From positions 1 through 39,192 of the forward strand of contig NZ_JNWQ01000065.1 in assembly GCF_000716875.1 (NCBI RefSeq): a stretch of DNA of 39,192 nt, written 5' to 3'. Positions 15,207 to 23,249 of the stretch are shown one piece after another. The notes beneath the pieces were generated by a model. It had not been told where the DNA came from, did no database searches, and worked only from the letters and a program-made list of their open reading frames with translations. Source of the DNA: Streptomyces novaecaesareae (GTDB lineage: Bacteria > Actinomycetota > Actinomycetes > Streptomycetales > Streptomycetaceae). Each line of letters begins with the position of its first letter. The stretch's first letter is position 1. Both the position numbers and the translations under genes were made by a program.

Positions 15207-15962
15207 ATGCCGATAACCCGCTCCCTCGTCTCCGCTGTTCGGGCCGGTGGTCGCCGCGCCGCCGGACGCCTCGTCCACCGGGGTTGGCGCTGGGTGCAGC
15301 GGACCGGCGCGGTCACCAACCAGAGCCCGGGCCCGTACCGGTTCGGCGAGCTGGGGGACGGCACGACCCTCGCCTTCCCGCTCGGGGCGGTGTTCAACGA
15401 GCAGTGGATCACCATCGGGCCGTTCTCGATCATCGGCGAGCGGGTCACCATCAGCGCCGGCTTCCTTCCCGGTCTGGACCTCGGGCCGGAGCCGATCGTG
15501 CGGATCGGCGGCGGCTGCGTGATCGGCCGGGACAGCCACATCGTCGGCCACCAGTCGATCGTGCTCGGCGACGACGTGTGGACCGGGCCCGGCGTCTACA
15601 TCTCCGACCAGGCGCACGAGTACCGGGCCACTGACCTGCCGATCGGCAAGCAGTGGCCGCGCAACGAGCCGGTGGAGATCGGTGCGGGCAGCTGGATCGG
15701 CACCGGAGCGGTCATCCTGCCGGGGGCGCGGATCGGCCGCAACGTGGTGGTCGCGGCGGGTGCGGTGGTGCGCGGCGAGGTGCCCGACCACAGCGTGGTC
15801 GCCGGGGCACCGGCCAAGGTGGTCCGCCGCTGGACCGAGGAGGACGGCTGGCAGCCGCCGCTGCGCCACGACGCGCCCCAGCCGGTGCCGGACGGCGTGA
15901 CGGCGGAGCAGCTGCGCGCCCTGGTCGGGTGGGACCTGCGGCTGCCGGGGGAGCAGGGCTGA
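15207..15962 (+). CDS. Hexapeptide-repeat (left-handed beta-helix) acyltransferase
   Basis: 251 aa. Repeated hexapeptides build a left-handed beta-helix: ITIGPFSIIGERVTISAG, IVRIGGGCVIGRDSHIVGH, SIVLGDDVWTGPGVYISDQAHEY, VEIGAGSWIGTGAVILPGARIG and NVVVAAGAVVRGEVPDHSVVAG. The ending APAKVVRRW is typical of sugar O-acetyltransferases. The His in DQAHEY is the likely catalytic base of the trimeric enzyme, which would transfer acetyl from acetyl-CoA to a sugar or polymer. The N-terminal 35 residues are basic and amphipathic (RAGGRRAAGRLVHRGWRWVQR). It is a lone gene between the MDMPI-type protein and the PucR-type regulator, so the acceptor cannot be deduced. Confidence 0.88.
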   Translation: MPITRSLVSAVRAGGRRAAGRLVHRGWRWVQRTGAVTNQSPGPYRFGELGDGTTLAFPLGAVFNEQWITIGPFSIIGERVTISAGFLPGLDLGPEPIVRIGGGCVIGRDSHIVGHQSIVLGDDVWTGPGVYISDQAHEYRATDLPIGKQWPRNEPVEIGAGSWIGTGAVILPGARIGRNVVVAAGAVVRGEVPDHSVVAGAPAKVVRRWTEEDGWQPPLRHDAPQPVPDGVTAEQLRALVGWDLRLPGEQG

Positions 15963-16001
15963 CGATCGTTCTGTCGGTCTGGGGCCTACTCCTGAGCTCA
16001 A

Positions 16002-17315
16002 CTACCGTACGGGCGAGTCGTGTTCGGCCGTCCGTGCCGCGAGGGCGGCGGTGATCCGCAGGACGTCGGCGGGGTGCGTCGGGTCCAGACCGGTCAGGAC
16101 GGCGATGCGGCGCAGCCGGTAGTCGACGGTGTTCGGGTGCAGGTGCAGGGCGCTCGCGGTGTGCCGGCGGTTGAGGCCGCCCGCCAGGTGGGTGCGCAGG
16201 GTGGTGAGCAACTCCCCGGTGTCGGCCAGGGGTTCGAGCAGGGCAGCGAGTCTGGCGCGGGCCCGGCTGGGGCGGGTGAGCTGGTACTCCAGCAGGACGT
16301 CGTCCAGCCGGTGCAGCCCGGGCGGGCGGCCGAACGCCCGGGCGACGTCCAGGACTTCGTAGGCGAGGGCGGCCGCGTCGGGCACGTCGGCTGGTGCGGC
16401 CTCGGCGGCTCCGGCGAGTACGGGCGCACCGGCGGCTCGGGCTGCCGCGGCGAGGGTGGCGGCGAGCTGCGGCCAGGTGGTCGCGCTGGTGGCGTCGTCG
16501 GATGAGCTCGGGGACGGCCCGAACGGGACGAGCACCAGTCCGCCCGAGGATGTCAGTGCGGTGAGCGCCGACTGCCGGGTGCGGTGGTCGAGTTCGGCGC
16601 CGAGCCGGCGGAGCTTGCGGCGGGCGGCGACGGCCGGGTCGACGTCGGGGGAGTGTTCGTCGGGGTGGTCGGCGACGGACAGGCAGAGCACGGCGTAGCC
16701 GGCGGGCAGTCGGAGCCCGGCCCGGGCGGCGGCCTCGTCGGCGGGGGTGCCTGCGAGCAGTGCGGTGAGCAGGGACTGCCGGGCCGCGTTGCGGCGGTCG
16801 GCGGCCGGGCGGCGCCCGTCCAGGTAGCCCGCGCCGGCGGTGGTGGTGGCCTGCCGGAGCTGGTCGAGCAGCAGCCGGTTGAGCACCAGCAGGTCGGCGG
16901 CGTCGCCGTCCTGGGCGTGCCGGGTGACGAACTCCCAGCAGACCTCCAGCCCGAGGTGGTGGGCGAGCAGGACGGCGTCCAGCGGCAGGCCCTCCTCGGC
17001 GCGGCGGGTGGCGGCCTCCCGGACGGCCGTGAACTCCTCGGCGGGGGCGGGGAGTCCGGTGCGGACGGTGTGGGCGAGGGCGCGGATCCGGCGCTCGGTG
17101 TCCCGGGTGAGCTCGCCGGTGAGTTGCTCGCGGGGCAGGCGGCGGTAGACCGGCACGCGGTCCAGCAGGGCGGTGACCACGGCTTCGGCCAACTCGCGGA
17201 CGCCGCAGAGCAGGCGCTGGTCGGCCGGCAGTCCGCCGATCACCGGGATGCGCCAACCCGGCGCCTGGGCGGCGGCGTTCGGGGGCGGGCAGTGGGGTGC
17301 GTTGTGACCGGTCAC
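16002..17315 (-). CDS. PucR-type helix-turn-helix transcriptional regulator
   Basis: 437 aa from the chosen GTG. The N-terminal half has the RsbT-RD/sensor-like layout (LAEAVVTALLDRVPVYRRLPREQLTGEL). The middle contains a GGDEF-like segment (LRLPAGYAVLCLSVAD), and the C-terminus holds the PucR HTH: LLTTLRTHLAGGLNRRHTASALHLHPNTVDYRLRRIAVLTGLD. Family members are usually activators responding to a metabolite. The gene is divergent from the secreted lipase and probably controls it (inference from position). GTG 17315 has GGACGG 8 nt upstream; ATG 17375 would add 20 residues and cannot be excluded. A perfect palindrome, TGTGACCGGTCACA, covers the GTG start and could mediate autoregulation. Confidence 0.82.
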   Translation of the reverse strand: MTGHNAPHCPPPNAAAQAPGWRIPVIGGLPADQRLLCGVRELAEAVVTALLDRVPVYRRLPREQLTGELTRDTERRIRALAHTVRTGLPAPAEEFTAVREAATRRAEEGLPLDAVLLAHHLGLEVCWEFVTRHAQDGDAADLLVLNRLLLDQLRQATTTAGAGYLDGRRPAADRRNAARQSLLTALLAGTPADEAAARAGLRLPAGYAVLCLSVADHPDEHSPDVDPAVAARRKLRRLGAELDHRTRQSALTALTSSGGLVLVPFGPSPSSSDDATSATTWPQLAATLAAAARAAGAPVLAGAAEAAPADVPDAAALAYEVLDVARAFGRPPGLHRLDDVLLEYQLTRPSRARARLAALLEPLADTGELLTTLRTHLAGGLNRRHTASALHLHPNTVDYRLRRIAVLTGLDPTHPADVLRITAALAARTAEHDSPVR

Positions 17316-17316
17316 A
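17303..17316. promoter_or_regulatory. Palindrome TGTGACCGGTCACA over the PucR-type start
   Basis: A 14-bp perfect palindrome overlaps the proposed GTG start codon (17313-17315) of the PucR-type gene. Its size and symmetry suit a dimeric regulator. If the true start is ATG 17375, the site lies inside the coding region and would act as a roadblock. Confidence 0.45.
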
Positions 17317-17390
17317 GAGAACACCGTCCAGGTCTGGGGGAACGCCCAAGGGCCGGGCCGGAGGGGCGACCGCATGATGGAGCCACTCGG

Positions 17391-17406
17391 GTTACCTGTT
17401 GGTAAC
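17391..17406. promoter_or_regulatory. Inverted repeat GTTACC-TGTT-GGTAAC upstream of the lipase
   Basis: A 6-bp perfect inverted repeat with a 4-nt spacer sits 25 bp upstream of the lipase TTG start, in the divergent gap with the PucR-type gene. It is a candidate operator for control of lipase transcription. Confidence 0.5.
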
Positions 17407-17430
17407 AAACTTCCACTGTGGAGGCAACAG

Positions 17431-18417
17431 TTGAGAACCCCACTTCTCCGCTTCTCCGCAAGATCCTTGCGCCGTGGGCTCGGCAGCGCCCTCGGCGCGG
17501 CCGTGCTCGCGGGTTCGCTGCTGGCCGGTGCGGCGGCGGCGCCCGCGTACGCGGCCCCGGCGGTCGCCGCTGTCCCGGCCGGTGGCGCCTCCGTCTCCGC
17601 TGCCGTCTCCGCGGCCGAACTGCCGCCCGACGGTGACACGGTGGCCTCGCCGCCCGGCGCCAACGACTGGAACTGCCGGCCGACCGCCGCGCACCCCGAC
17701 CCGGTCGTCCTGGTGCACGGCACCTTCGCCAACCGCTACGAGAACTGGCTGGCGCTGTCCCCGCTGCTGAAGAGCCTCGGGTACTGCGTCTTCGCGCTCG
17801 ACTACGGGACCATCCCCGGCATCACCTCCACGGGCAGCGGCCTGCTGCTCCCGATCGGCGGCCTCGGCCCGGTGTCGGACTCGGCGGCCCAACTCGCCCG
17901 CTTCGTCGACCTGGTGCGCAACGCGACCGGCGCGGCCAAGGTCGACATCGTCGGGCACTCCCAGGGCGGCATGCTGCCGAACTACTACCTGAAGTTCCTC
18001 GGTGGCGCCTCCAAGGTCGGCAAGCTGGTCGGGCTGGCACCGTCCAACCACGGCACGACGCTCGACGGGATCGTCAACCTCGCACCGTACTTCCCGGGCG
18101 TCGCCGACCTGATCTACACCGTCTGCCAGGCCTGCCGGGACCAGGCGGTGGGCTCGGACTTCAACAGGACGATGGCCTCCCGGCCGGACACCGTGCCGGG
18201 GGTGAGCTACACGGTGATCTCGACGGTGTACGACGAGGTCGTCACCCCCTGGCGGACCCAGTTCCTGAACGGCCCGGGCGTCGACAACGTGGTGCTGCAG
18301 GACCACTGCCCGGTCTCGCTCGTCGAGCACGTGGCGATCGCGTTCTCGCCGACGGCGCTGCACCTGGTGACCAACGCCCTGGACCCGGCGCACGCCACAC
18401 CGGTGCTCTGCGGCTGA
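17431..18417 (+). CDS. Secreted alpha/beta-fold lipase/esterase
   Basis: 328 aa. A basic N-region (ARSLRRGLGS) and hydrophobic stretch (ALGAAVLAGSLLAGAAAAPAYAAP) form a signal peptide, likely cleaved near AYA-AP. The mature protein starts its core at PVVLVHGTFANRYENW (oxyanion loop). The nucleophile is in IVGHSQGGM (S177), the acid in STVYDEVVTP (D268) and the histidine in LVEHVAIAF (H300), which completes a lipase triad of the Streptomyces/Propionibacterium lipase type. Several Cys (NWNCRP, YCVF, VCQACRD, DHCPV, VLCG) could form disulfides. TTG 17431 is chosen because GGAGG (17420-17424) lies 6 nt upstream; the ATG codons at 17374/17377 have no ribosome binding site and precede the operator-like repeat. 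Confidence 0.88.
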   Translation: MRTPLLRFSARSLRRGLGSALGAAVLAGSLLAGAAAAPAYAAPAVAAVPAGGASVSAAVSAAELPPDGDTVASPPGANDWNCRPTAAHPDPVVLVHGTFANRYENWLALSPLLKSLGYCVFALDYGTIPGITSTGSGLLLPIGGLGPVSDSAAQLARFVDLVRNATGAAKVDIVGHSQGGMLPNYYLKFLGGASKVGKLVGLAPSNHGTTLDGIVNLAPYFPGVADLIYTVCQACRDQAVGSDFNRTMASRPDTVPGVSYTVISTVYDEVVTPWRTQFLNGPGVDNVVLQDHCPVSLVEHVAIAFSPTALHLVTNALDPAHATPVLCG

Positions 18418-18422
18418 GGCGG

Positions 18423-18465
18423 CGACGGCGCTCCCGCCCCTGGGTCGGGGGCGGGAGCGCCGTCG
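18423..18465. terminator. 18-bp stem hairpin between lipase and HutD-like gene
   Basis: Bases 18423-18440 pair perfectly with 18448-18465 around a 7-nt loop (outer arm starts CGACGGCGCTCCC). It begins 6 bp after the lipase stop and lies in a convergent gap, so it probably terminates transcription from both sides. Confidence 0.85.
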
Positions 18466-18510
18466 TTCGTCGGGGTGCGCAGGTGGGTCGGGCGTCCGGT
18501 GGGCCCCGCC

Positions 18511-19122
18511 TCAACGGGTCGGGCGGAACGTGATGGCGGCGGTGACGCCGTCCGGGCGCAGCCGGTGCGTGCCCGGTGCGGCGAGCAGGGCGGCGTCGTA
18601 GCGGGCGAGTTCGACGTCGCCGACGCCGACGACGTCGGCGCTGCTGCCGCCGCTGCCGCTGATGAGTGCCGAGCCGGCGAGGCAGACGAGGAGGGCGGTA
18701 CCCCCGGCCGGGACCCCGATGTCGGCGGGTGCGGAGAGCAGGTCCACGGTGGCTTCGACCCGCCCGCGACGTGTCATCACGTTGAAGTCCACTACCGGGC
18801 CGCCCAGCAGCCGGCAGTCCGTCGTGGCGTCGCCGGAGAACGCGAACGGGCGGTACGGAGCGTCGACCAGCTGCTCGACGCCGTCGACGGTGAGCGCCAT
18901 GCCGGTGCCCTCGACCAGGGTGATCACCCGGTCGATGCCGGGGAACGGGGAGAACGGCCCGGCCGAGGCCACGTCGGCCAGGCTGACCCGCCAGTCGAAC
19001 TTCTCCAGCCCGGCTCCGGCCGGGAACCCGGCGATCTCCCGGGTCACCCCGCCCCCGTTGAGCCACGCCGTCGCAGGGCGCTCGCTCGCCCGCAGTACCT
19101 GGAAGGGTTCGCTGGTCGTCAT
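18511..19122 (-). CDS. HutD/Ves family cupin-like protein
   Basis: 203 aa, matching the HutD/Ves (environmental stress-induced) family. It contains WLNGGGVTREIAGFP, FDWRVSLADVASAGPFSPFPGIDRVITLVEGTGMALTVDG and PYRPFAFSGDATTDCRLLGGPVVDFNVMTRRG, the conserved backbone of the bicupin fold. HutD accompanies histidine utilisation in some bacteria, but no hut gene is nearby and no enzymatic activity is established. ATG 19122 gives the family's N-terminus; the longer frame to 19140 adds only six residues. Upstream lies heptad hairpin copy 2, between this gene and the next minus-strand gene's end. Confidence 0.82.
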   Translation of the reverse strand: MTTSEPFQVLRASERPATAWLNGGGVTREIAGFPAGAGLEKFDWRVSLADVASAGPFSPFPGIDRVITLVEGTGMALTVDGVEQLVDAPYRPFAFSGDATTDCRLLGGPVVDFNVMTRRGRVEATVDLLSAPADIGVPAGGTALLVCLAGSALISGSGGSSADVVGVGDVELARYDAALLAAPGTHRLRPDGVTAAITFRPTR

Positions 19123-19189
19123 GGCCCCGCATCCTGCCACTGCTGGTGCGTCCCGTCAGCGGGAGGGGCGGGGAGAACGGGTGGCAGCG

Positions 19190-19293
19190 TACAGATGACG
19201 GCGAACAGATGACGGATGACAGATAACAGATGCTGAAATCTGTCATCTGTCATCTGTAATCCGTCGCCAGTCGCCAGTCGCCATTCACCTGTT
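19190..19293. repeat. Heptad-repeat hairpin, copy 2
   Basis: Six left heptads in phase (TACAGAT, GACGGCG, AACAGAT, GACGGAT, GACAGAT, AACAGAT; 19190-19231), a 6-nt loop GCTGAA (19232-19237), then eight right heptads (ATCTGTC x2, ATCTGTA, ATCCGTC, GCCAGTC x2, GCCATTC, ACCTGTT; 19238-19293). The rightmost heptads overlap the last codons of the MFS gene (stop at 19285-19287). The inner heptads pair with few mismatches. Confidence 0.9.
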
Positions 19294-20493
19294 CCCCGGA
19301 CGCCGCCCGACCGTCAACGGCAGGAGCGCCGCCGCAGTGGCGGCGACCGCGACCGTGGTCAGCGCGATCGGCAGTCCGGCCGCGTCGGCGAGGAAGCCGA
19401 TCACCACCGGGCCGATCAGCATCCCGCCGTACCCGAGCGACGAGGCGAGCGCCACTCCCTGTGGGCCGCCGGCCGCACCGGCCTGGGCGATGGCGAGCGG
19501 GAAGAGGTTGGCCAACCCGAGGCCGACCAGGACGAACCCGCAGATCGCCAGCGGCACCACCGGCGCGAGCGCGGCGACCAGCATGCCCGCCGCGGCCGTC
19601 AGCCCGCCGAGCAGCATGAGCCGGTTCTGGCCGAGCCTGATGGACAGCCAGGTGCCGCCGACCCGCCCGGCGGCCATCGCGAAGGCGTACGCGCCGTAGC
19701 CGGTGGCGGCCACCGCGGCGCTCGCGTGGACGTCGTCGGTGAGGTGGAGGGTGGTCCAGTCGGCGATCGCGCCCTCGCCGTATGCGGTGCACAGCGCGGT
19801 GACGCCGAGCAGCAGCACCAGGAACCGGGTGTGCGGTCGGCCCGCACCCGCCGCACCCGCCGCCCCCGCCGCACCGTCCTCCGCGCTGCCGTCCGCCGTA
19901 CCCGGCGTCCGGTCGGGCGCGACCAGCGGTGCCGCCGGACTGCGGAGCAGCACGACGCCCGCGCCGACGGTGACGGCCATGCCCAGCAGTCCGCTGAGCG
20001 CGAGTGCCCACGCGGTGCTCAACGGCCCGGCGAGCAGGCCGCTGACGCCCGTGCCGAGCAGGCCGCCGAAGCTGTACCCGGCGTGGAAGCTGGGCATGAC
20101 GGGCCGTCGCAGCTGCGCCACGAGGTCGACGGCGGCGCTGTTCATCGCGACGTTGGCCCCGCCGTACCCGGCGCCGAAGAGCAGCAGCACACCGCCGAGC
20201 GCGGCGACCGAGTGGGCGTGTGCGGGCAGCAGGACGGCGAGGCTGAGCAGGGCGAGTGAGCCGACGGTCACCGGCCGCGAGCCGTAACGCAGGCAGAGCC
20301 GTCCGACCATGGGCATGGTGATGACGGCGCCGATCGACAGGCAGAGCAGGGCGAGTCCGAGCGCGCTGTGCGAGGCGCTGACCTGGCTGCGGACGTCCGG
20401 GATGCGGACGACCCAGGCCGCGAAGAGGAAGCCGTCGACGGCGAAGAACGCGGTGAGCGCGAGACGTGCGGGACCCCAGGGGCTGTCGGTCAC
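19285..20493 (-). CDS. MFS transporter (sugar-permease-like), divergent from a ROK regulator
   Basis: 402 aa with about 12 hydrophobic helices. The first helix begins LALTAFFAVDGFLFAAWVVRIPDVRSQ. A loop 2-3 type motif is seen at GRLCLRYGSRPVTVG, and the central loop is the low-complexity Ala/Gly-rich GSAEDGAAGAAGAAGAG. The form resembles FucP-like or YbjJ-like permeases, which often sit beside ROK regulators, supporting sugar or sugar-derivative transport or efflux. The start is GTG 20493, just before homology, with no evident ribosome binding site; the longer in-frame extension crosses the ROK promoter and is not credible. The 3' end is encoded by heptad repeat copy 2. Confidence 0.82.
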   Translation of the reverse strand: MTDSPWGPARLALTAFFAVDGFLFAAWVVRIPDVRSQVSASHSALGLALLCLSIGAVITMPMVGRLCLRYGSRPVTVGSLALLSLAVLLPAHAHSVAALGGVLLLFGAGYGGANVAMNSAAVDLVAQLRRPVMPSFHAGYSFGGLLGTGVSGLLAGPLSTAWALALSGLLGMAVTVGAGVVLLRSPAAPLVAPDRTPGTADGSAEDGAAGAAGAAGAGRPHTRFLVLLLGVTALCTAYGEGAIADWTTLHLTDDVHASAAVAATGYGAYAFAMAAGRVGGTWLSIRLGQNRLMLLGGLTAAAGMLVAALAPVVPLAICGFVLVGLGLANLFPLAIAQAGAAGGPQGVALASSLGYGGMLIGPVVIGFLADAAGLPIALTTVAVAATAAALLPLTVGRRPGNR

Positions 20494-20551
20494 CGGGGGT
20501 GTGCTGCGAGACTGGGGGGAGGAGTGGTCCGGTCTGGGCTGGGAACGGATT

Positions 20552-20579
20552 TTGTTTCGAAGCGACACAAAGTCACAAT
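20552..20579 (+). promoter_or_regulatory. ROK promoter with embedded inverted repeat
   Basis: TTGTTT (20552-20557) and CACAAT (20574-20579) are spaced 16 bp, and the -10 ends 6 nt before the GTG at 20586, which suggests a leaderless transcript. Between them TGTTTCG and CGACACA form an inverted repeat (one mismatch) around AAG, a plausible ROK operator that would control both divergent genes. Confidence 0.5.
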
Positions 20580-20585
20580 AGGTGC

Positions 20586-21860
20586 GTGCAGCTCTCACCA
20601 TCAAGCCCGCGACCCGGCACCGGGAACGAACCCGACGCGCCGCGCGACGGCCACCGTCGCGCGGCCCCCGACCGCGGTCGGACGCTGCTCGGCCCCGCGC
20701 TCTCGCTGATCCACACCGGCCAGGCGCCGACCCGTTCGGCACTCACCCGCGCGCTGGACGTGACCAGGGCCACCGCCGGTGCGGTCACCGCCGAGCTGGA
20801 GGCGCTCGGCCTGATCACCGTCGACTCGCGCCCGGCCGGCGGCGGCCGCGGCCGCCCCTCGCACCGGCTGGCGATCGACCCGCAGGGCCCGGTCGTGGTC
20901 GCCGGGCAGATCCACGCCGACGGGCTGAGCGTCACCCTGGCCTGCCTCGGCGGGCTGCTCGACCCGCCCGTCCACCTGCCGCTGCCCGCCGCCACCGATC
21001 CGGTCCGGATGCTGCGCGCCGTCGCCGAGGCGGGCGCCGCGCTCGCCCGCGAGACCGACCGCCGCTGCCTGGGCGCCGCGCTCGCGTTGCCCAACCCGGT
21101 CACCGAACCGGACGGCGCCGCGCTCGCCGCGCTGCACTTCGCCTGGCCCAGCGGCACCCCGGTCGCCGACCTGTACGACGTCGAGGTCGGCCGCGCCGAC
21201 CACGGCCCGAAGGCGCTGCGCCCGCTGCCCACCGCGATCGCCAACGACGCCAACCTCGCCGCGCTCGCCGAGTACCGGCATGGCGCCGGGCGCGGCGCCC
21301 GCCACCTGCTCTTCGTCACCTCCGGCCACCGCGGCGTCGGTGGCGCGCTGGTCATCGACGGCCACCTGCACACCGGCAGCGCGGGCCTCGCGCTGGAGGT
21401 CGGCCACCTCGCCGTCGACCCGCAGGGCCGCCCCTGCATGTGCGGCAACCGAGGCTGCCTCAACTCCGAGACCGACCCCGACGCGCTGTTCGCCGCCGCA
21501 GGGCTCACCCCGGAGCCGGGGCGTCCGCTGCTCGACCAGGCCCGCGAGCTCTGCCGGGCAGCCGCCACGGACGACCGGGCGCGGGCGGCGGTGGAACACG
21601 TCATCGACCGGCTAGGGCTCGGGCTGGCCGGCGTGGCCAACATCCTCAACCCCGACCGGGTGGTCCTCAGCGGGCTGCACCTCGACCTGCTGGAGGCCGC
21701 GCCCGAGCGGCTGCGCACGGTGGTCGCCGAGCGCAGCCTGTGGGGACGCAGCGGCCGGGTGCCGATCGTCGGCGCGGAGCTGGCGCACGGCGCGCTCGCC
21801 GGTGCGGCCGAACTGGGTTGGGGGCCGTACCTGGCGGATCCGCAGTCGGTGCCGGTCTAG
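20586..21860 (+). CDS. ROK family transcriptional repressor
   Basis: 424 aa. The N-terminal winged helix (ALSLIHTGQAPTRSALTRALDVTRATAGAVTAELEALGLI, about 40-80) is followed by a wing (GGGRGRPSHRLAID) and a ROK domain. The sugar-binding region reads PTAIANDANLAALAEY and LALEVGHLAVDP. The zinc-binding cysteine cluster is CMCGNRGCLNSETD, where the usual final Glu position is changed (CLNSE instead of CLE). The ROK fold senses a sugar or sugar phosphate. The gene is divergent from an MFS permease and likely represses it. GTG 20586 fits the leaderless promoter; upstream codons in the same frame run into the promoter region. Confidence 0.88.
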   Translation: MQLSPSSPRPGTGNEPDAPRDGHRRAAPDRGRTLLGPALSLIHTGQAPTRSALTRALDVTRATAGAVTAELEALGLITVDSRPAGGGRGRPSHRLAIDPQGPVVVAGQIHADGLSVTLACLGGLLDPPVHLPLPAATDPVRMLRAVAEAGAALARETDRRCLGAALALPNPVTEPDGAALAALHFAWPSGTPVADLYDVEVGRADHGPKALRPLPTAIANDANLAALAEYRHGAGRGARHLLFVTSGHRGVGGALVIDGHLHTGSAGLALEVGHLAVDPQGRPCMCGNRGCLNSETDPDALFAAAGLTPEPGRPLLDQARELCRAAATDDRARAAVEHVIDRLGLGLAGVANILNPDRVVLSGLHLDLLEAAPERLRTVVAERSLWGRSGRVPIVGAELAHGALAGAAELGWGPYLADPQSVPV

Positions 21861-21901
21861 GAACGCCCCTTCGGGCAAAACTTGCTCCCTGTGGCTGGCC
21901 G

Positions 21902-22009
21902 GGCGCCGACAAGGCGCCGACAAGGCGCCGACGAGCCGACAAGGCGTCAGCAAGGCGCCGATCAGGAGTCAGTCAGGCGCCGATAGCCAGGCGCCAATAC
22001 GGCGCCGAT
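21902..22009. repeat. GGCGCC-rich array with about 11-bp spacing
   Basis: GGCGCC motifs, mostly GGCGCCGA(C/T), start at 21902, 21913, 21924, 21954, 21976, 21990 and 22001, with a variant GGCGTCAG at 21943. Most steps are 11 bp or a multiple. The array lies between the end of the ROK gene and the promoter of the Cds1-like gene and has no coding signal. Confidence 0.8.
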
Positions 22010-22055
22010 AAGCGGAACCTGGGTCTTCGAAAAATGTCACTTATCGTGATCGTCA

Positions 22056-22061
22056 TACACT
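22056..22061 (+). promoter_or_regulatory. -10 box TACACT upstream of the Cds1-like gene
   Basis: TACACT fits the -10 consensus; the short palindrome CACT-CGT-AGTG (22058-22068) overlaps it and the likely start site. The leader would be about 35 nt, with GGGAG at 22090-22094 as ribosome binding site. The AT-richer stretch 22027-22070 stands out from its G/C-rich surroundings. Confidence 0.4.
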
Positions 22062-22103
22062 CGTAGTGAGCAATGGGGGGCCACCACGAGGGAGACAGCG
22101 ACC

Positions 22104-23246
22104 ATGAGCACCCAGCCCGGCATCGAGCGCGGCCCCCGGTCCGGCATCGAGCCGACCGTCGACGTCGACCGCTCCGATGCGGAGTACCGCGCTTGGCTCA
22201 AGGAGGCGGTGCGCAAGGTCCAGGCCGACGCCAACCGCTCCGCCGACACCCACCTGCTGCGCTTCCCGCTGCCGACCGAGTGGGGGATCGACCTGTACCT
22301 CAAGGACGAGTCCACCCACCCGACCGGCTCGCTCAAGCACCGGCTGGCCCGCTCGCTCTTCCTCTACGGGCTCTGCAACGGCTGGATCCGCCCCGGCAAG
22401 CCGGTGATCGAGGCCTCCAGCGGCTCCACCGCCGTCTCGGAGGCCTACTTCGCCCAGCTCATCGGCGTGCCCTTCATCGCCGTCATGGCCAAGAGCACCA
22501 GCCAGGCCAAGATCGACCTGATCGAGTTCCACGGCGGCGAGTGCCACCTGGTCGAGCGCTCGGACGAGGTGTACGAGGCCTCCGCCCGGCTCGCCGAGGA
22601 GACCGGCGGGCACTACATGGACCAGTTCACCTACGCCGAGCGGGCCACCGACTGGCGCGGCAACAACAACATCGCCGAGTCGGTCTTCGCCCAGCTGCGC
22701 CTGGAGCCGCACCCCGAGCCGGCCTGGATCGTCGCCACCGCCGGGACCGGCGGCACCTCGGCGACCATCGCCCGCTTCGTGCACTACATGCAGTTCGACA
22801 CCCGGATCTGTGTCGCGGACCCGGAGAACTCCTGCTTCTTCGACGGCTGGGTGCGCCACGACCCGGACGCAGTCTGCGAGAGCGGCTCGCGGATCGAGGG
22901 CATCGGACGGCCCCGGATGGAGCCGAGCTTCGTCCCCGGCGCGATCGACCGGATGATGAAGGTGCCGGACGCCGCCTCGATCGCCGCCGTCCGGGTGCTG
23001 GAGCAGGTGCTCGGCAAGAAGGCCGGCGCCTCCACCGGCACCGGCCTCTGGAGCGCGCTGCGGATCGTCGCCGAGATGCGGGCGGCCGGGCGGACGGGCA
23101 GCGTGGTCGGGCTCATCTGCGACCCGGGTGACCGCTACCTGGACAAGTACTACTCGGACGACTGGCTGGCCGGCGAGCGGATCGACATCGCGCCCTACCG
23201 GGTCGCGCTGGAGTCCTTCCTCGCCGGCGGCCCCTGGACGGGCTGA
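22104..23246 (+). CDS. cds1: PLP-dependent cysteine desulfhydrase/cysteine synthase family protein (Cds1-like)
   Basis: 380 aa, fold-type II PLP enzyme. The PLP lysine is K78 in [32 protein letters not shown] is the substrate carboxylate/Asn loop, and [14 protein letters not shown] is the phosphate-binding glycine loop. The run [23 protein letters not shown] and [19 protein letters not shown] closely matches M. tuberculosis Rv3684 (Cds1), as I remember it, which splits L-cysteine into H2S, ammonia and pyruvate. A role in cysteine breakdown or redox and sulfide balance is therefore likely. ATG 22104 has GGGAG 9 nt upstream. It is a single gene with its own promoter; heptad hairpin copy 3 starts 3 bp after the stop and probably ends the transcript. 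Confidence 0.87.
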   Translation: MSTQPGIERGPRSGIEPTVDVDRSDAEYRAWLKEAVRKVQADANRSADTHLLRFPLPTEWGIDLYLKDESTHPTGSLKHRLARSLFLYGLCNGWIRPGKPVIEASSGSTAVSEAYFAQLIGVPFIAVMAKSTSQAKIDLIEFHGGECHLVERSDEVYEASARLAEETGGHYMDQFTYAERATDWRGNNNIAESVFAQLRLEPHPEPAWIVATAGTGGTSATIARFVHYMQFDTRICVADPENSCFFDGWVRHDPDAVCESGSRIEGIGRPRMEPSFVPGAIDRMMKVPDAASIAAVRVLEQVLGKKAGASTGTGLWSALRIVAEMRAAGRTGSVVGLICDPGDRYLDKYYSDDWLAGERIDIAPYRVALESFLAGGPWTG

Positions 23247-23249
23247 CCC

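Noticed and set aside
16002..18417. Biosynthetic gene cluster
   Set aside because: The regulator, lipase and neighbouring genes have no core biosynthetic enzyme (PKS, NRPS, terpene synthase or RiPP genes) anywhere in the window.
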